From positions 1 to 13,956 of the forward strand of contig JAZQMD010000112.1 in NCBI GenBank assembly GCA_045543215.1: 13,956 nucleotides of DNA. Reading direction: 5' to 3'. Shown here one piece after another: positions 12,731 to 13,956 of this stretch. How positions within the stretch are numbered: position 1 is the stretch's first letter; every line of letters begins with the position of its first letter. The position numbers and the translations under genes are program-made. The notes under the pieces were generated by a model, which had not been told where the DNA came from, made no database searches, and was given only the letters and a program-made list of their open reading frames with translations. Source of the stretch: DXYV01 sp045543215 (lineage in GTDB: Bacteria; Bacillota; Clostridia; Oscillospirales; Oscillospiraceae).

Positions 12731-13956
12731 ATGTACCAAAAGGAGCGAAAAGGGAAAAGAATAGTGGCCGCAATTCTTTCTGCCATTTTAGTGGGTGGAA
12801 ACCTTGTAGTCAGCACGCTGGAGACTAAAGTTCATGCAGCAGAAGTTGAGATAAAGGAAACGGGTTTACCTGAAAAGTATAGTTCAAGGGATCAACAGTA
12901 TGTCACGCCTATTAGACATCAGGGGTCATTGGGGAACTGCTGGGCCTATGCAGGAATGGCTGTAGTAGAAATCAATATGGCTAAAAATGGAATTGCACCC
13001 GCTAGTGAAATTGACCTTTCCGAAAGCCATGCTATTTATTATCGTTTTCGGCCTGTAGAGGATCCTCTAGGAGGTACTGTAGGAGATTATGAAATTAGAA
13101 ACAAGTCTACCGTACATGCCATGTTTAATGGCGGGGGAAGCCTAGGAGATATAACAAATTCTTTATTGGCATGGATGGGGCCTGTAGCGGAAAATAGTTT
13201 CCATGATTATTATGCTTTACGAAGTGCGTACGATACTATAGACCAGAGCGAGCCATTGAATAATATAGATGATGCTTATGGTGAACGTGTCGCTATTGTA
13301 ACAGAAACAGTGGAGGTGCCACCAGCAAGAATAGAAGAGATAAAGCGGGTCATCATGGAATATGGAAGTGTAGGCGTTCATTATTATTATAGTTCTGCAT
13401 ATTATGATGGAGTCCATGCATCATATTATTGCCCTGCACATAGAGCAATGAATCATGCCGTGACGATTGTTGGCTGGGATGATAATTTTTCAAAGGACAA
13501 ATTTTGGAGAAATAAGCCAAAAAATGATGGTGCATGGCTGGTTAGGAACAGTTGGGGTACTCGGGGAGTAGAAGGCGGATATTTCTGGCTTTCTTACGAA
13601 GATAACACAATGTCTGGAGCAAGAGCGTTTAAGGCAGTTGCTCCTGATACATATGATAATAACTATCAGTATGATCGAGTAGAGCAGGATTTTAATTATA
13701 TATCTGCGCCGGAAAAGGGTAAAATTGACGCAGTTAATGTATTCACGGTTCAAGGAAAGAAAGAGCTTTTAAAGGCAGTTCAACTTGGCATCAAGTGGAG
13801 TAATACCAATTTCAAAATCCAGATTTATAAGAATCCGGAAGCTGATGGAGATCCAACCAGTGGAGAAGCTTTGTTGGAGGCACCGATTGAGGGAAGTCGT
13901 AGATCTATTGGAAGATATACTATAGATTTGGGCAAGCCGATAGAACTTGTAAAGGG
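12731..13956 (+). CDS. Secreted papain-like (C1A) cysteine peptidase, C-terminus beyond window
   Basis: Extracellular cysteine peptidase. The first 408 residues are in the window. A signal peptide is clear: basic start MYQKERKGKR, hydrophobic IVAAILSAILVGGNLVV, and a likely cleavage at KVHA-AE near residue 36. The papain catalytic set follows with almost no propeptide: oxyanion Gln64 and Cys70 (IRHQGSLGNCWAYAG), His242 (MNHAVTIVGWDD) and Asn273 (LVRNSWG). From about 300 onward comes a beta-rich region (KIDAVNVFTVQGKKELLKAV, FKIQIYKNPEADGDP) resembling the lectin-like domain that follows C1 domains in clostridial surface proteins; identification of that part is tentative. The start ATG has AAGGGGAG eight bases upstream. 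Codons are rich in A/T (AGA, ATA, TTA) unlike the serine and hydrogenase genes, and it stands alone after a long AT-rich gap, consistent with an accessory or transferred gene. Confidence 0.92.
   Translation, partial: MYQKERKGKRIVAAILSAILVGGNLVVSTLETKVHAAEVEIKETGLPEKYSSRDQQYVTPIRHQGSLGNCWAYAGMAVVEINMAKNGIAPASEIDLSESHAIYYRFRPVEDPLGGTVGDYEIRNKSTVHAMFNGGGSLGDITNSLLAWMGPVAENSFHDYYALRSAYDTIDQSEPLNNIDDAYGERVAIVTETVEVPPARIEEIKRVIMEYGSVGVHYYYSSAYYDGVHASYYCPAHRAMNHAVTIVGWDDNFSKDKFWRNKPKNDGAWLVRNSWGTRGVEGGYFWLSYEDNTMSGARAFKAVAPDTYDNNYQYDRVEQDFNYISAPEKGKIDAVNVFTVQGKKELLKAVQLGIKWSNTNFKIQIYKNPEADGDPTSGEALLEAPIEGSRRSIGRYTIDLGKPIELVK

Noticed and set aside
13217..13753. Minus-strand frames opposite the peptidase
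   Set aside because: They lie antisense to a peptidase with intact catalytic residues and show no protein family features.
1..13956. CRISPR array, tRNA, rRNA, transposase or phage genes
   Set aside because: No regularly spaced repeats, cloverleaf sequences, rRNA segments or transposase/integrase motifs were seen on either strand.

Overview
The window looks like a chromosomal segment of an anaerobic, hydrogen-metabolising member of the Clostridia, most like gut Oscillospirales. The grounds are a complete HndABCD-type [FeFe] hydrogenase operon with strong AGGAGG-type ribosome binding sites, occasional TTG starts, a Clostridia-style short SerA, a SpoVB/MurJ-type flippase and a secreted papain-like peptidase. 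The taxonomic placement is inference; there is no rRNA or marker gene here.

Left part, minus strand (1-3670): a purine nucleoside phosphorylase, a 5'-methylthioadenosine/S-adenosylhomocysteine deaminase and a polysaccharide/lipid flippase (cut by the window edge) form one transcription unit behind a clear sigma-A promoter (3642-3669). Deaminase plus phosphorylase make a plausible route from methylthioadenosine through methylthioinosine to hypoxanthine. The flippase is interrupted near its C-terminus by a run of 21 G (39-59).

Middle, minus strand (3793-9517): a DRTGG-domain protein, a 312-base regulatory gap, then hndA, a small GHKL ATPase, hndB, hndC and hndD, closed by a long perfect hairpin terminator (3793-3829). 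HndA, B, C and D together are the electron-bifurcating NAD(H)/ferredoxin-linked hydrogenase. The ATPase and DRTGG proteins are recurrent but functionally unexplained companions. The gap upstream of hndA contains an almost consensus Rex operator (9055-9072), suggesting NADH/NAD+ control.

Right part, plus strand (9734-12270): serC and serA, the phosphorylated serine pathway enzymes, share a near-perfect promoter (9734-9762) and a rho-independent terminator (12239-12270). SerA has Asn where the catalytic Glu of E. coli SerA would be.

Far right (12271-13956): 460 AT-rich bases with several inverted repeats and no gene, then a secreted C1A-family cysteine peptidase that runs off the window. Its codon use is visibly more AT-rich than that of the housekeeping genes to its left, which suggests an accessory, possibly transferred, surface gene.

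I see no CRISPR array, tRNA, rRNA, insertion sequence or phage gene. The most interesting unexplained material is the ATPase plus DRTGG pair attached to the hydrogenase, the Rex-like site, and several substitutions at conserved active-site positions (HndD L1 motif, PNP His position, SerA Glu position).
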